Assembly (NCBI RefSeq): GCF_900129095.1
Contig: NZ_FQVA01000009.1
Span: forward strand, 1 to 64,000
From: Microbulbifer donghaiensis
GTDB lineage: Bacteria > Pseudomonadota > Gammaproteobacteria > Pseudomonadales > Cellvibrionaceae
Direction of reading: 5' to 3'
Length of the DNA: 64,000 bases
The notes below the pieces were generated by a model that was given only the letters and a program-made list of their open reading frames with translations, did no database searches and was not told the DNA's origin. Both the position numbers and the translations under genes were made by a program. Shown here piece by piece: positions 56,025-64,000 of this stretch (positions within the stretch are counted from its first letter, which is position 1; each line of letters starts with the position of its first letter).

Positions 56025-56245
56025 GTAAACAACACGGCGCTAGCACAGCGATAGTGAACTGGCGCCAAATTTGGAACATTGTTCCAGTTACTTGGTTGAC
56101 TTAACCGCCCCATCCCAAGATATTGCGGCCGACTGGGCCGATTTGGATTGTGTTTCCGCTTCTGCTGCCCGATAACGATAAAAAATAAACTGGCGAAAAC
56201 TCTCAGGGGGTAAGTGAGTTGGAAGTGTCTTCGTTGGAGCCTCAT
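56025..56245. promoter_or_regulatory. regulatory region of the aldehyde dehydrogenase gene
   Basis: It contains the palindrome TGGAACATTGTTCCA at 56072-56086 (7-base arms around one base), a shape typical of TetR-family or similar repressor operators, about 160 bases before the start. No gene is seen here and no matching regulator gene is adjacent. Confidence 0.5.
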
Positions 56246-57643
56246 ATGGCGTCAAATCCCGGCGGTGTCGATGAGCTGAATGCCGCTGCGCTGGTGGCGG
56301 GTCTGCGCACCTACTTTCGCAGTGGCACCACCGCCGAACTCAGTTGGCGGCGTCAGCAGTTGCGGCAGTTGCGGCGAATGCTTGCGGAAAACGAGCCCCG
56401 TTTCCTGCAGGTATTGCGGCAGGATCTGCACAAGGCGCCCCAGGAAGGTTTTATGACCGAGGTCTCCGCCCTCTACGGAGACATCGACCACGCGCTCAAG
56501 CACCTGAAGAAGTGGGCCCGGTTGCGGCGCGCAAGTACCCCGATAGTCGCCCAGCCGGCGAAGAGCTACGTGCAGCCTGAGCCTCTCGGTGTGGTGTTGA
56601 TCATCGGTGCCTGGAATTACCCGCTGCAGCTGTTGTTGTCCCCGCTGGTACCGGCCATCGCCGCCGGCAACTGCGCGGTACTGAAACCCTCGGAACTGGC
56701 GCCGGCAACTTCCGCACTGGTGGCGGAGCTGCTGCCGCGTTACCTGGATCGCGATGCATTTACCTGTGTCGAAGGTGCTGTGCCGGAAACGACTGCGTTA
56801 CTGGAACAGCGCTGGGACCATATCCTGTATACCGGTGGCGGCAGGGTCGGCAAGATCGTCATGGCCGCAGCCGCCAGGCACCTGACGCCGGTCACCCTGG
56901 AATTGGGCGGCAAAAGCCCGTGTATTGTCGCCGATGATGCAAATATGGAAATTGCCGCGCGGCGCATTGCCTGGGGTAAGTTCACCAACGCCGGTCAGAC
57001 CTGTATCGCGCCGGACTACCTGTTGTGTACAGAGCGAACCGCGGAGCGCCTGCTGCCGGCGATAGAGCAGGCGACCCGCGAGATGTTCGGGGATGACCCG
57101 CAGCGGTCGGCGGATTACGGCCGTATCGTCAACCGCGCCCATGCCGAGCGACTGGCAGGTTTCCTCGCCGACGGGGATGTGATCTTCGGCGGCCAGGTCG
57201 ATGTGGAAGAGCGCTATGTAGCGCCAACCCTGATGCGCAATGTCAGCGTCGAAGCGGCGGTCATGCAGGAGGAGATTTTCGGGCCGATTCTGCCGGTGGT
57301 TGTGCTCGACGATTTCAGTAAGGTGGAGGAGTTTGTCAACGGTCGGGAAAAGCCACTGGCGCTCTACGTCTTTACGGAAGACGATAGCACCGCCGATCGC
57401 GTACTCTCCCGTTGCAGTTCCGGCAACGCCTGTATCAACGATTGCATGATGTTTATGACTGCGCACGACCTGCCTTTTGGCGGTGTCGGCTCGAGTGGCA
57501 TGGGTGCCTATCATGGCGAACACGGCTTCCGCACTTTCAGCCATTTCAAGGCGGTAATGAAGCGCAGGAGTATCCTGGATCTGGATTTGCGCTACGCACC
57601 GTTTAACGCCAGGAAATTTAAACTGCTGCGATTATTGCGCTGA
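56246..57643 (+). CDS. aldehyde dehydrogenase (coniferyl-aldehyde/fatty-aldehyde type)
   Basis: The 465-residue NAD(P)-dependent aldehyde dehydrogenase has VVLIIGAWNYPLQLLLSPL (about 115-133), the glutamate segment LELGGKSPCIV (about 220-230) and the active-site cysteine in NAGQTCIAPDY (about 247-257), then EEIFGPILPVV. The lack of a long N-terminal domain and the segment NDCMMFMTAHDLPFGGVG place it near the coniferyl-aldehyde/fatty-aldehyde dehydrogenase branch. ATG at 56246 has GGAG six bases ahead. The substrate cannot be fixed from sequence. Confidence 0.9.
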   Translation: MASNPGGVDELNAAALVAGLRTYFRSGTTAELSWRRQQLRQLRRMLAENEPRFLQVLRQDLHKAPQEGFMTEVSALYGDIDHALKHLKKWARLRRASTPIVAQPAKSYVQPEPLGVVLIIGAWNYPLQLLLSPLVPAIAAGNCAVLKPSELAPATSALVAELLPRYLDRDAFTCVEGAVPETTALLEQRWDHILYTGGGRVGKIVMAAAARHLTPVTLELGGKSPCIVADDANMEIAARRIAWGKFTNAGQTCIAPDYLLCTERTAERLLPAIEQATREMFGDDPQRSADYGRIVNRAHAERLAGFLADGDVIFGGQVDVEERYVAPTLMRNVSVEAAVMQEEIFGPILPVVVLDDFSKVEEFVNGREKPLALYVFTEDDSTADRVLSRCSSGNACINDCMMFMTAHDLPFGGVGSSGMGAYHGEHGFRTFSHFKAVMKRRSILDLDLRYAPFNARKFKLLRLLR

Positions 57644-57793
57644 ATTCTCCGCGGCCGACGGAGTCTTGCCCGCTCCTTGCGTCGGCCGCTTTTTCGCTAA
57701 TCTTAGCTGGGGCGTGTACTGTTAATCCCCGGGCGACCGGAAGAAAGCACCTTCGCCGCAAAATACCAACCGACTTCATTGATCTCAGCACCT

Positions 57794-58786
57794 ATGCCAA
57801 CCAATCAGAACGACCTGCCCACCAGTGCCGATGTATTCACGGCCGCCCAAAATATCGCCGGCCGTATTCACCGCACGCCTATGATCAGCAGTCGTCAGCT
57901 CGATGAATTCGGCGGGGCGGGCCTCTGGTTCAAATGCGAACACCTGCAGAAAGTGGGCGCATTCAAGGCGCGCGGCGCCAGCAATGCGCTGGCACAGCTT
58001 CCGCCGGATACCCAGATGGTGGCCACCCACTCCTCTGGTAATCACGGCGCCGCGCTAGCCTGGGCGGCTGCGGAGAGGGGACTCGCCTGTACGGTGGTGA
58101 TGCCGGAAACTGCACCGCTGGCCAAACGTGCCGCCGTCGCGGGCTACGGCGCCGAGATAGTGATCTGCGGACCAACCCAGGCCGACCGGGAATCGACCCT
58201 GCAGAAAGTGGTGGAACAAAGCGGGGCCCACGTGGTGCCGCCATTCGATGATCCCCGGATTATTGCAGGGCAGGGTACTGTCGCGCTCGAAATCATACAG
58301 CAGTGTCGCGAGCAGGGATTTGTCCCGGATGTCGTGGTGGCGCCGGTCGGCGGCGGCGGTCTGCTTGCCGGTATCGGCCTGGCCATCGCTGCACTGGCAC
58401 CGGATGTCGTCGTGATCGGTGCCGAGCCCGCGGGTGCCGATGACGCCCAGCGTTCCCTGCGTGGCGGTGTGCATATCACCACACCGCAGGCGCCGGCGAC
58501 CATCGCCGACGGCCTGCGCACGACGCTCGGGCGCCGCAACTACTCCGTGATACGGCGCACAGTGCGCGATATAGTGACGGTTACCGAGCATGGTATCGTT
58601 GAAGCCATGCGCCTGCTTTGGACCCGCACCAAGCAGCTGGTAGAACCTTCCGCCGCGGTCGGACTGGCGGCCGTGCTGGAGCACCAGGCGCGGTTTCGCA
58701 ACAAAAATGTGGCGATAGTGCTGACCGGCGGCAATATGGACCTGGACAGGGTTGCGGACCTGTTTGCTGAAGGAGAGGACTCTTAA
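57794..58786 (+). CDS. PLP-dependent threonine/serine dehydratase or serine racemase
   Basis: The 330-residue fold-type II PLP enzyme has the lysine motif KVGAFKARGASNAL (Schiff-base Lys within), SSGNHGAALAWAA and the phosphate-binding loop VAPVGGGGLLAG. Such enzymes deaminate threonine or serine or racemise serine; the regulatory domain of biosynthetic IlvA is absent, so a catabolic or racemase role is likely. ATG at 57794 is preferred to the in-frame TTG at 57779, although neither has a clear ribosome site. Its TAA overlaps the next ATG by one base. Confidence 0.88.
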   Translation: MPTNQNDLPTSADVFTAAQNIAGRIHRTPMISSRQLDEFGGAGLWFKCEHLQKVGAFKARGASNALAQLPPDTQMVATHSSGNHGAALAWAAAERGLACTVVMPETAPLAKRAAVAGYGAEIVICGPTQADRESTLQKVVEQSGAHVVPPFDDPRIIAGQGTVALEIIQQCREQGFVPDVVVAPVGGGGLLAGIGLAIAALAPDVVVIGAEPAGADDAQRSLRGGVHITTPQAPATIADGLRTTLGRRNYSVIRRTVRDIVTVTEHGIVEAMRLLWTRTKQLVEPSAAVGLAAVLEHQARFRNKNVAIVLTGGNMDLDRVADLFAEGEDS

Positions 58787-59376
58787 TGCGTATTGCAACA
58801 CGGGGGTACAAGACGCGCGGCTTCTGCTGGCGGTGGGTTGCTAAACTGGTGGCTGCCACTACGCTAACGGTGACCGCCACCATGTCTTCCGCCGCCGAAT
58901 TCACATTGACTTCGCAATCCCTGCAGGCCGGCGGACGCATGCCGATGGCGCATGTCTACAGCGGTTGCGGCGGCGAAAATATCTCTCCGGAGCTCAGCTG
59001 GAGCGGCGCGCCGGAGGGTACCAAGAGCTTCGCCGTAATGGTTTATGACCCCGACGCACCTACCGGTAGTGGCTGGTGGCACTGGGTCCTGTTTAACATT
59101 CCGGCGAATGTGACCAGCCTGCCGGAAGGCGCCGGTGACCCCAAAAACGGTCTGATTCCCGAGGCGACTCAAGCCCGCAACGACTATGGCAATCCCGGCT
59201 ATGGTGGCGCCTGTCCACCGCAGGGGCACGGAGATCACCGGTATCAGTTCCGGGTTTATGCTCTGAAAGTGGAGGAGCTACCGCTGGACGAGAATACCTC
59301 CCCCGCCAAGGTGGGCTTTAATGTGAACGCCAACAAATTGGCGGAGGCAGAACTCGAGGTACTTTGGGGCCACTGA
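58786..59376 (+). CDS. YbhB/YbcL-type PEBP-family protein, exported
   Basis: The 196-residue protein has a signal peptide (about 1-36, ending SSAA) and a phosphatidylethanolamine-binding-protein fold with DPDAPTGSGWWHWVLFNIP, NDYGNPGYGGACPPQGHGDHRYQFRVYAL (about 137-165; cited by position), both conserved. The bacterial family (Raf kinase inhibitor-like) has no firm function. The start overlaps the stop of the dehydratase gene (TAATG), so the two are cotranslated. Confidence 0.92.
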   Translation: MRIATRGYKTRGFCWRWVAKLVAATTLTVTATMSSAAEFTLTSQSLQAGGRMPMAHVYSGCGGENISPELSWSGAPEGTKSFAVMVYDPDAPTGSGWWHWVLFNIPANVTSLPEGAGDPKNGLIPEATQARNDYGNPGYGGACPPQGHGDHRYQFRVYALKVEELPLDENTSPAKVGFNVNANKLAEAELEVLWGH

Positions 59377-59462
59377 CCCTGGCCACGGAGAGTCCGCGGG
59401 AAATCGCCCCTCGCGCAATAAACAAAGCGGCGCAGGCTAACGAAGGGACGCCACACAGCAGC

Positions 59463-60815
59463 ATGCAGGAGCAGAAACTTTCTTGGGGGCAGGCACTGCG
59501 GGTTTATCTGAAGCCGCGCGTTCTCGCCATGTTCTTCCTCGGCTTTTCCGCCGGGTTGCCGCTGTTGCTGGTTTTCTCCACGCTCACCGCCTGGCTGCGC
59601 GACTACGGTGTCAGTCGCACCGCCATTGGCTTCTTTGCGTGGGTGGGAATCACTTTTTCCATCAAGGTGCTGTGGGCGCCGGTTATCGATTACTTGCGCC
59701 TGCCATTTATGACCCGCTGGCTCGGCAAGCGTCGCAGCTGGATGCTCGTTTCTCAGCTGGGGGTTTCGCTGGGGCTGGTCGGTATGGCGGGCCTGAATCC
59801 GCAGCTGGCACTCACCCAGGTGGCCATTCTGGCGGTTTGGGTGGCTTTCTGTTCTGCCTCCCAGGATGTGGTGATTGACGCCTACCGTATCGAGTCGGTG
59901 GACAAGGAATTACAGGGTGCCATGGCCGCCAATTACGTGTTTGGCTACCGGGTGGCGCTGCTGGTCGCGGGCGCGGGTGCCCTCTATATTGCCGAACTGG
60001 CCAGTTGGTCCGTGTCCTACACCACCATGGCGGTATTGATGGGGGTGGGCATCATCACCACGCTATTGGTGGCCGAGCCAGATCACAGCTTCATCAAGGA
60101 TCGGGCCGAGCCGTTCCAGCACGAGTGGGTCGACCGGATGCTGGGCAGCGGCGATCACAGCCCCCTGAAGGAGTGGTTCGTACGCGCGGTGGCCTGTCCA
60201 TTCATCGAGTTTTTCCAGCGCAATGGTCGCTTTGCGCTAGTCCTGCTGCTGTTTATTGGCATTTTCCGCCTCAGCGATATCGCCATGGGGGTGATGGCCA
60301 ATCCCTTCTATCTGGACCTCGGTTTCAGCAAGACGGATATCGCCGAAATCGGCAAGGTCTTCGGTTTCTTCTGCACCATCATCGGCTCCTTCCTGGGCGG
60401 CTTGCTGGTGGTGCGTTACGGTATTATGCGACCGCTGATTCTCGGCGCCGCGATGGTTGCTGCGACCAATCTTTTGTTCGCCCACCTGGCGCAGATCGGG
60501 CCGGATCGCACCTGGCTCGCGATAGTGATCAGTGCGGACAATATCAGCGGCGGTATCTCTAATGCGGTATTTATCGCCTATCTTTCAAGCCTGACCAATC
60601 AGGCATATACGGCCACGCAATATGCGCTGTTCAGCTCGCTGATGACATTGCCGGGCAAATTTATCAGTGGATTTTCCGGCGTGGTGGTTGATGCGCAAGG
60701 CTACTCGCAGTTCTTTATCTACGTAGCGATACTCGGCACGCCAGCGGTGCTGCTGGCAATATTCCTGTGGTGGCGCGACAGCCGCTCGGCGGAATCGGAA
60801 GCTGCCGCTGGCTAG
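59463..60815 (+). CDS. ampG: muropeptide permease AmpG
   Basis: AmpG imports GlcNAc-anhydromuropeptides for cell-wall recycling. The 450-residue MFS protein has about 12 to 14 helices. AMFFLGFSAGLPLLLVFSTL (about 17-36), FSIKVLWAPVIDYLRLP and SASQDVVIDAYRIE are strong family segments. ATG at 59463 matches the family start; the frame opens earlier at 59364 without a known extension. With ampD and ampE nearby the window covers much of the recycling pathway. Its end overlaps the convergent 60812 gene by four bases. Confidence 0.94.
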   Translation: MQEQKLSWGQALRVYLKPRVLAMFFLGFSAGLPLLLVFSTLTAWLRDYGVSRTAIGFFAWVGITFSIKVLWAPVIDYLRLPFMTRWLGKRRSWMLVSQLGVSLGLVGMAGLNPQLALTQVAILAVWVAFCSASQDVVIDAYRIESVDKELQGAMAANYVFGYRVALLVAGAGALYIAELASWSVSYTTMAVLMGVGIITTLLVAEPDHSFIKDRAEPFQHEWVDRMLGSGDHSPLKEWFVRAVACPFIEFFQRNGRFALVLLLFIGIFRLSDIAMGVMANPFYLDLGFSKTDIAEIGKVFGFFCTIIGSFLGGLLVVRYGIMRPLILGAAMVAATNLLFAHLAQIGPDRTWLAIVISADNISGGISNAVFIAYLSSLTNQAYTATQYALFSSLMTLPGKFISGFSGVVVDAQGYSQFFIYVAILGTPAVLLAIFLWWRDSRSAESEAAAG

Positions 60816-61135
60816 GGCCGCCAGCGGTACCTGGCCATGTCCACGCGTCCATTCAGAAACACGATGCCCTCCGTCTCCAGTTTGTCCCGTTGACGCTGAG
60901 CCCCTGGTTCGGGCAGGGAAATGCGCCCCTGGGCGTTGATCACCCGGTGCCACGGCAATTTGGTATCCGGCGGCAGCTTGCGCAGCGTCTGGCCCGCGAG
61001 CCTTGCCGCGCGGGGATAACCGGCCATTTCCGCCAGATCGCCATAGGTGATTACCCGGCCCCGGGGGACCAACGCGAGTACACTGCAGATCCTCGATGTG
61101 GCATCATTGCCCCCTGTTTGTGCGTTATTCCCCAC
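60812..61135 (-). CDS. alkyltransferase-like protein (ATL)
   Basis: The 107-residue protein has only the DNA-binding domain of O6-alkylguanine-DNA alkyltransferases: VPRGRVITYGDLAEMAGYPRAARLAG and, in place of the active-site PCHRV, PWHRVINAQGRISLP (Trp for Cys at about residue 64). Such ATL proteins flag O6-alkylguanine for nucleotide excision repair and do not remove the alkyl group. Convergent with ampG (four-base overlap). Confidence 0.94.
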   Translation of the reverse strand: MGNNAQTGGNDATSRICSVLALVPRGRVITYGDLAEMAGYPRAARLAGQTLRKLPPDTKLPWHRVINAQGRISLPEPGAQRQRDKLETEGIVFLNGRVDMARYRWRP

Positions 61136-61182
61136 AGATAAATCCGCTGTTAAACATTCCAGAAAAATCCAAGGTTTTCCCT

Positions 61183-62214
61183 GTGACTTCTGCTATTCGA
61201 CGATTTGCGTCTATCTTGCTGTTTTTTGTTGCGATTGTCTCCCTGCAGGCTTCTGCCGGCGTGCTGACATTGAGCAATGGCGACCGGGTTAACGGTGACC
61301 TGGTGGTCGTCGAGAGAGAGCACGTGGTGTGGAAGTCCGAGAACTTTGGCGAGATAAAGATTGAGAAGTCCAAGATCGTGTCCATGGATGTGGATGTCGA
61401 CCTGAAAATCGCCGGTCGCGAGGGCCCCTGCGCCCTGGCCGGGCACCGCCGTGAGCAGTGGGAGCTGTACTGCGATGAGGGGGCCGGCTGGGTGATGGAT
61501 TTCCCGGCCATCGACCGCGCCGAACCCTACGTCAACTACGTCGGCGATCCGGTGGTGTTTCATGGCAATGTCAGCGCGGGCGGGGTATTCGAGCACGGTA
61601 ACCGCGAGCGTGAGGACCTGGATGTCAACGTGAACCTGGATGTGCGTAACGGCGATTTCCATCACCTGATCAATGCGCTCTACCAAAGCCAGAGTAACCA
61701 GGAGGTTGAGGGGTTGGAGAAATACCTGCTGGGCTACAACCTCCGCTGGATCTTCTCGGAGAAGTGGTTTGCCGCGGCCAACAGCGAGCTGCAGCGCGAA
61801 GAGGCGCGCAACCTGGATCTTGGCACTAAGTTCGGTCTCGGCCTCGGTTACCTGTTCTTTGACACCGAGAAGACGGCCTTCTCGCTGGAAGGTGGTGTCA
61901 GTAGCCTGCAGGAAGACTTTATCGACTCCGCGCTGAGTGAAGATCAGGACGAGCGCTACGCGGCGGGCCGGGTGGCTCTGAATTACCGCTACAAGTTTTC
62001 CCTCGGACCGGAGATCTACTTAGATCAGGAGACCCTGCAGTCCTTTGATCGCAGCGAAGACTACCAGGCCAACGCCAAGTTCGGCGTGCGCACACCGCTG
62101 GTGGAAGGAGTGTTGATGGAAATCGCCTACCACTGGCTCTACGACAATACGCCGTCGCTGGACCTGGAAAAGGAAGATACCAAGGTCACGGTCGGGGTCG
62201 GTTACCAGTGGTAA
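61183..62214 (+). CDS. DUF481 outer-membrane beta-barrel protein
   Basis: The 343-residue protein has a signal peptide (about 1-25), a small N-terminal domain ([23 protein letters not shown]) and a DUF481 barrel ([17 protein letters not shown] to VTVGVGYQW, with aromatic C-terminus). DUF481 proteins are salt-induced or general outer-membrane proteins without a defined function. GTG at 61183 has AAGG eight bases ahead; a longer frame from 61096 lacks a ribosome site. Confidence 0.85.
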   Translation: MTSAIRRFASILLFFVAIVSLQASAGVLTLSNGDRVNGDLVVVEREHVVWKSENFGEIKIEKSKIVSMDVDVDLKIAGREGPCALAGHRREQWELYCDEGAGWVMDFPAIDRAEPYVNYVGDPVVFHGNVSAGGVFEHGNREREDLDVNVNLDVRNGDFHHLINALYQSQSNQEVEGLEKYLLGYNLRWIFSEKWFAAANSELQREEARNLDLGTKFGLGLGYLFFDTEKTAFSLEGGVSSLQEDFIDSALSEDQDERYAAGRVALNYRYKFSLGPEIYLDQETLQSFDRSEDYQANAKFGVRTPLVEGVLMEIAYHWLYDNTPSLDLEKEDTKVTVGVGYQW

Positions 62215-62287
62215 GAATTTCTCCCTTTTCGATCTCGAAGAGGGCGCTGTACCAAACAATAATGAAATTGAAGATGAGGAATCCAAC

Positions 62288-63049
62288 ATGCAAATCGCTG
62301 ACAGTATCGTAGCCATTACCGGCGCTGGCCAGGGGCTGGGTCGTGCCATGGCCGAATACCTGGCCAAGCGCGGTGCACGTCTGGCGCTGATCGACGTCAA
62401 TGAGGAAGGCCTGCAGCAGAGTGTCGAAGCCTGCCGGCAACAGGGCGCCGAAGCGCGCAGCTACGTGATTAACGTGGCCAAGGAAGAGGAAGTGGACAAC
62501 GGCTTCGCGCAGATCGCCAGGGATTTCGGCGGCCTGCAGGTGCTGGTGAATAACGCCGGTATCATGCGCGATGGCTTGCTGCTGAAGTGCAAGGACGGCA
62601 AGGTCACCGACCGCATGTCCCTGTCCCAGTGGCAGTCGGTGATCGACGTCAACCTGACCGGCGTGTTCCTGTGCGGCCGCGCTGCCGCGGGTATCATGGC
62701 GGAAGGCGGCAATGGCGGGGTGATTGTGAATATCTCCAGCCTGTCCCGCGCCGGCAATATGGGCCAGACCAACTACTCCGCGAGCAAGGCCGGCGTAGCC
62801 GCGATGACGGTCACCTGGGCGCGCGAACTGGCCCGCTACGGTGTGCGAGTGGCTGCCATTGCCCCCGGCTTTATCGGCACCGACATGGTCGCGCAGATGC
62901 GTCCGGAAATCCTCGAGAGCCTGGTCAAGCAGGTACCCCTGCGCCGCCTGGGTGAACAGGATGAGATCGCCTCTACCGTGGCGTTTATTCTGGAAAACGA
63001 TTTTGTCAGTGGCCGCGTGATGGATATCGACGGCGGTGCGCGAATCTAA
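62288..63049 (+). CDS. SDR-family 3-oxoacyl-ACP reductase-type dehydrogenase
   Basis: The 253-residue classical short-chain dehydrogenase has TGAGQGLG (coenzyme loop, about 11-18), NNAG, the catalytic Ser in [10 protein letters not shown], the YSASKAG tetrad (Tyr and Lys) and PGFIGTDM. FabG-like length and order suggest an NADP-dependent 3-oxoacyl reductase, but single SDR genes have many substrates. It ends directly at a 7-bp repeat array. Confidence 0.9.
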   Translation: MQIADSIVAITGAGQGLGRAMAEYLAKRGARLALIDVNEEGLQQSVEACRQQGAEARSYVINVAKEEEVDNGFAQIARDFGGLQVLVNNAGIMRDGLLLKCKDGKVTDRMSLSQWQSVIDVNLTGVFLCGRAAAGIMAEGGNGGVIVNISSLSRAGNMGQTNYSASKAGVAAMTVTWARELARYGVRVAAIAPGFIGTDMVAQMRPEILESLVKQVPLRRLGEQDEIASTVAFILENDFVSGRVMDIDGGARI

Positions 63050-63155
63050 TGCGGAATGCGGAATGCGGAATGCGAAATGCGAAATGCGAAATGCGAAATG
63101 CGGAATGCGGAATGCGGAATGCGGAATGCGGAATGCGGAATGCGGAATGCGGAAT
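63050..63155. repeat. 7-bp tandem repeat array (GCGGAAT/GCGAAAT)
   Basis: About 15 copies of a 7-base unit (GCGGAAT, in part GCGAAAT) begin right after the SDR stop. The same unit reappears in inverse orientation around 63538-63566 beyond the four-helix-bundle gene, so the two arrays frame that gene as inverted repeats. Confidence 0.9.
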
Positions 63156-63162
63156 AAGGCGT

Positions 63163-63564
63163 TCAGCACTCGGATCTCACTGAACCCCGTTTTCGCTGCT
63201 TAATGGTTCTTGAGCTGCTCACAAGGATGGCGAGCAGCTCATTGGCTTCCTGAGCAAGGCCAGTTAGCCGATCCGCCTCGACTAAATTAGAGCCAACAAG
63301 CAACTCAAACCAGTAAATGGTTTCTTCCAACTCTTGCTGCGCGACTTCGATCTTGCTGATCATTTCCGCATCCGAACGGCTGCGTTTGCCCTCCCTGATA
63401 TGTGCGCCAACCGATGTTCCCGAGCGCAATAGCTGCTTGCCGATAACCTGCGCTTGTGTGGACTTCGGCAAGCTGGAATAAAGCCGGATTATTCGCAGTG
63501 CGAAGCACTTGGTCCGTTCAGTGATATCCCAATTATTCCGCATTTCGCATTCATCATTCCGCAT
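63163..63564 (-). CDS. four-helix-bundle protein (S23 rRNA intervening-sequence type)
   Basis: The 133-residue protein has DITERTKCFALRIIRLYSSL, GKQLLRSGTSVGAHIREG (about 46-63) and EETIYWFELL, the hallmarks of the four-helix-bundle family first seen in 23S rRNA intervening sequences. These proteins form pentamers and are related to Avd of diversity-generating retroelements. The first eight codons, including the ATG at 63564, are made by the 7-bp repeat itself; a second start at 63543 matches the usual family N-terminus. No reverse transcriptase or rRNA is adjacent. Confidence 0.88.
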   Translation of the reverse strand: MRNDECEMRNNWDITERTKCFALRIIRLYSSLPKSTQAQVIGKQLLRSGTSVGAHIREGKRSRSDAEMISKIEVAQQELEETIYWFELLVGSNLVEADRLTGLAQEANELLAILVSSSRTIKQRKRGSVRSEC

Positions 63565-63566
63565 TC
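63538..63566. repeat. inverse copies of the 7-bp repeat
   Basis: ATTCCGC and CGCAT...-type units in inverse orientation to the 63050-63155 array overlap the start of the four-helix-bundle gene and end two bases before cfa coding sequence. Confidence 0.8.
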
Positions 63567-64000
63567 AAGACACCCGCTCCACACCGCCCGGCAACCTGTC
63601 GGAGAACATCCACTGCCACAGCTGGATATGCCGCGCGCGGAAGGAACCGGCGCAGGACAGCAGGTAGTAGCGCCACATGCGGTAGAAGCGCTGGCCGTAG
63701 CGGTCGGCAAAGTGCGCCCAGTTTTTCTCGAAATTTTCATGCCAGGCCATCAGCGTCTTGTCGTAATCACTGCCAAAATTGTGCAGATCCTCGCAGGTCA
63801 GCAGGTCGTTGGCGGCATCGCCGATCTGGCCCGCGGAGGGCAGGTCGCCGTTGGGGAAAATATACTGGTCGATCCAGGGATCCGTGGTGGAGCGGCGCTG
63901 ATTCTTGCCGATGGTGTGCAGCAGTAACAGGCCGCTTTTCTCCAGGCAGCGCTTGGCGACATGCATAAAGGTACGGTGGTTCTTGCGCCCCACGTGTTCG
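63565..64000 (-). CDS. cfa: cyclopropane-fatty-acyl-phospholipid synthase, C-terminal part
   Basis: The last 144 codons of a Cfa-type methyltransferase run off the window edge. GRKNHRTFMHVAKRCLEKSG, FIFPNG-like YIFPNGDLPSAGQI, GSDYDKTLMAWHENFEKNW and YYLLSCAGSFRARHIQLWQ are family segments. The SAM-binding domain would lie beyond 64000. The enzyme adds a methylene group across double bonds of membrane lipids. Its 3' end abuts the repeat unit of the four-helix-bundle gene. Confidence 0.92.
   Translation of the reverse strand, partial: EHVGRKNHRTFMHVAKRCLEKSGLLLLHTIGKNQRRSTTDPWIDQYIFPNGDLPSAGQIGDAANDLLTCEDLHNFGSDYDKTLMAWHENFEKNWAHFADRYGQRFYRMWRYYLLSCAGSFRARHIQLWQWMFSDRLPGGVERVS

Noticed and set aside
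63050-63155. Tandem repeat as a CRISPR array
   Set aside because: The unit is 7 bases and contiguous, without spacers, and no cas gene is near.

Overview
The window looks like a chromosomal segment of a marine, polysaccharide-degrading gammaproteobacterium of the Cellvibrionales type. Microbulbifer or a close relative is the best guess, made from gene content and not from any database search. The reasons are high G+C, a chitinase with two chitin-binding modules joined by poly-serine linkers, a large TonB-dependent receptor, a cbb3 oxidase cluster, and the Pseudomonas-like gene orders queA-tgt-secD-secF, nadC-DUF1631-ampD-ampE and pyrC-rnt. Layout: (1) 1-2180 is accessory DNA: the 5' end of an IS1182-type transposase gene, two integron-type gene cassettes with attC sites but no integrase, about 0.9 kb without a credible gene, and tRNA-Leu(CAA) with a bidirectional terminator. 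(2) 2420-7688 carries queA, tgt, secD and secF; yajC is missing from its usual place. (3) 7818-11290 holds a SutA-like regulator, a small membrane protein, a secreted PHB-depolymerase-type esterase broken by a one-base frameshift, and degraded reading frames. (4) 11759-30327 is an 18.5-kb sugar island bounded by identical 14-bp palindromes (TGTAACCGGTTACA), with a third copy inside at 18586. It encodes a LacI-family regulator, two Gfo/Idh/MocA dehydrogenases, two TIM-barrel sugar isomerases, two DUF1080 proteins, a GMC oxidoreductase with its Tat-exported small subunit, a private TatA, an MFS transporter and a TonB receptor, followed by a GlcNAc-kinase-type ATPase, a glycosylasparaginase, CutC and a GH18-like protein. 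Family knowledge points to oxidative, 3-keto-sugar-type glycoside breakdown largely in the periplasm; the GlcNAc-Asn enzymes suggest glycoprotein glycans as one substrate. (5) 31028-34536 has rnt, pyrC and argG. (6) 34681-43634 is the complete cbb3 oxidase and assembly set ccoNOQP-ccoG-ccoH-ccoI-ccoS plus a SafE-like protein, behind a well-placed FNR/ANR site. (7) 43813-45740 is a GH18 chitinase under two NagR-like operators. (8) 45823-60815 holds an ICMT-type methyltransferase, nadC, two tandem DUF1631 genes, ampD, ampE, an aldehyde dehydrogenase, a PLP-dependent dehydratase, a PEBP protein and ampG; ampD, ampE and ampG point to peptidoglycan recycling. (9) 60812-64000 has an alkyltransferase-like protein, a DUF481 outer-membrane protein, an SDR dehydrogenase, a four-helix-bundle gene set between inverted 7-bp repeat arrays, and the 3' part of cfa. 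No rRNA, CRISPR array or prophage was seen.
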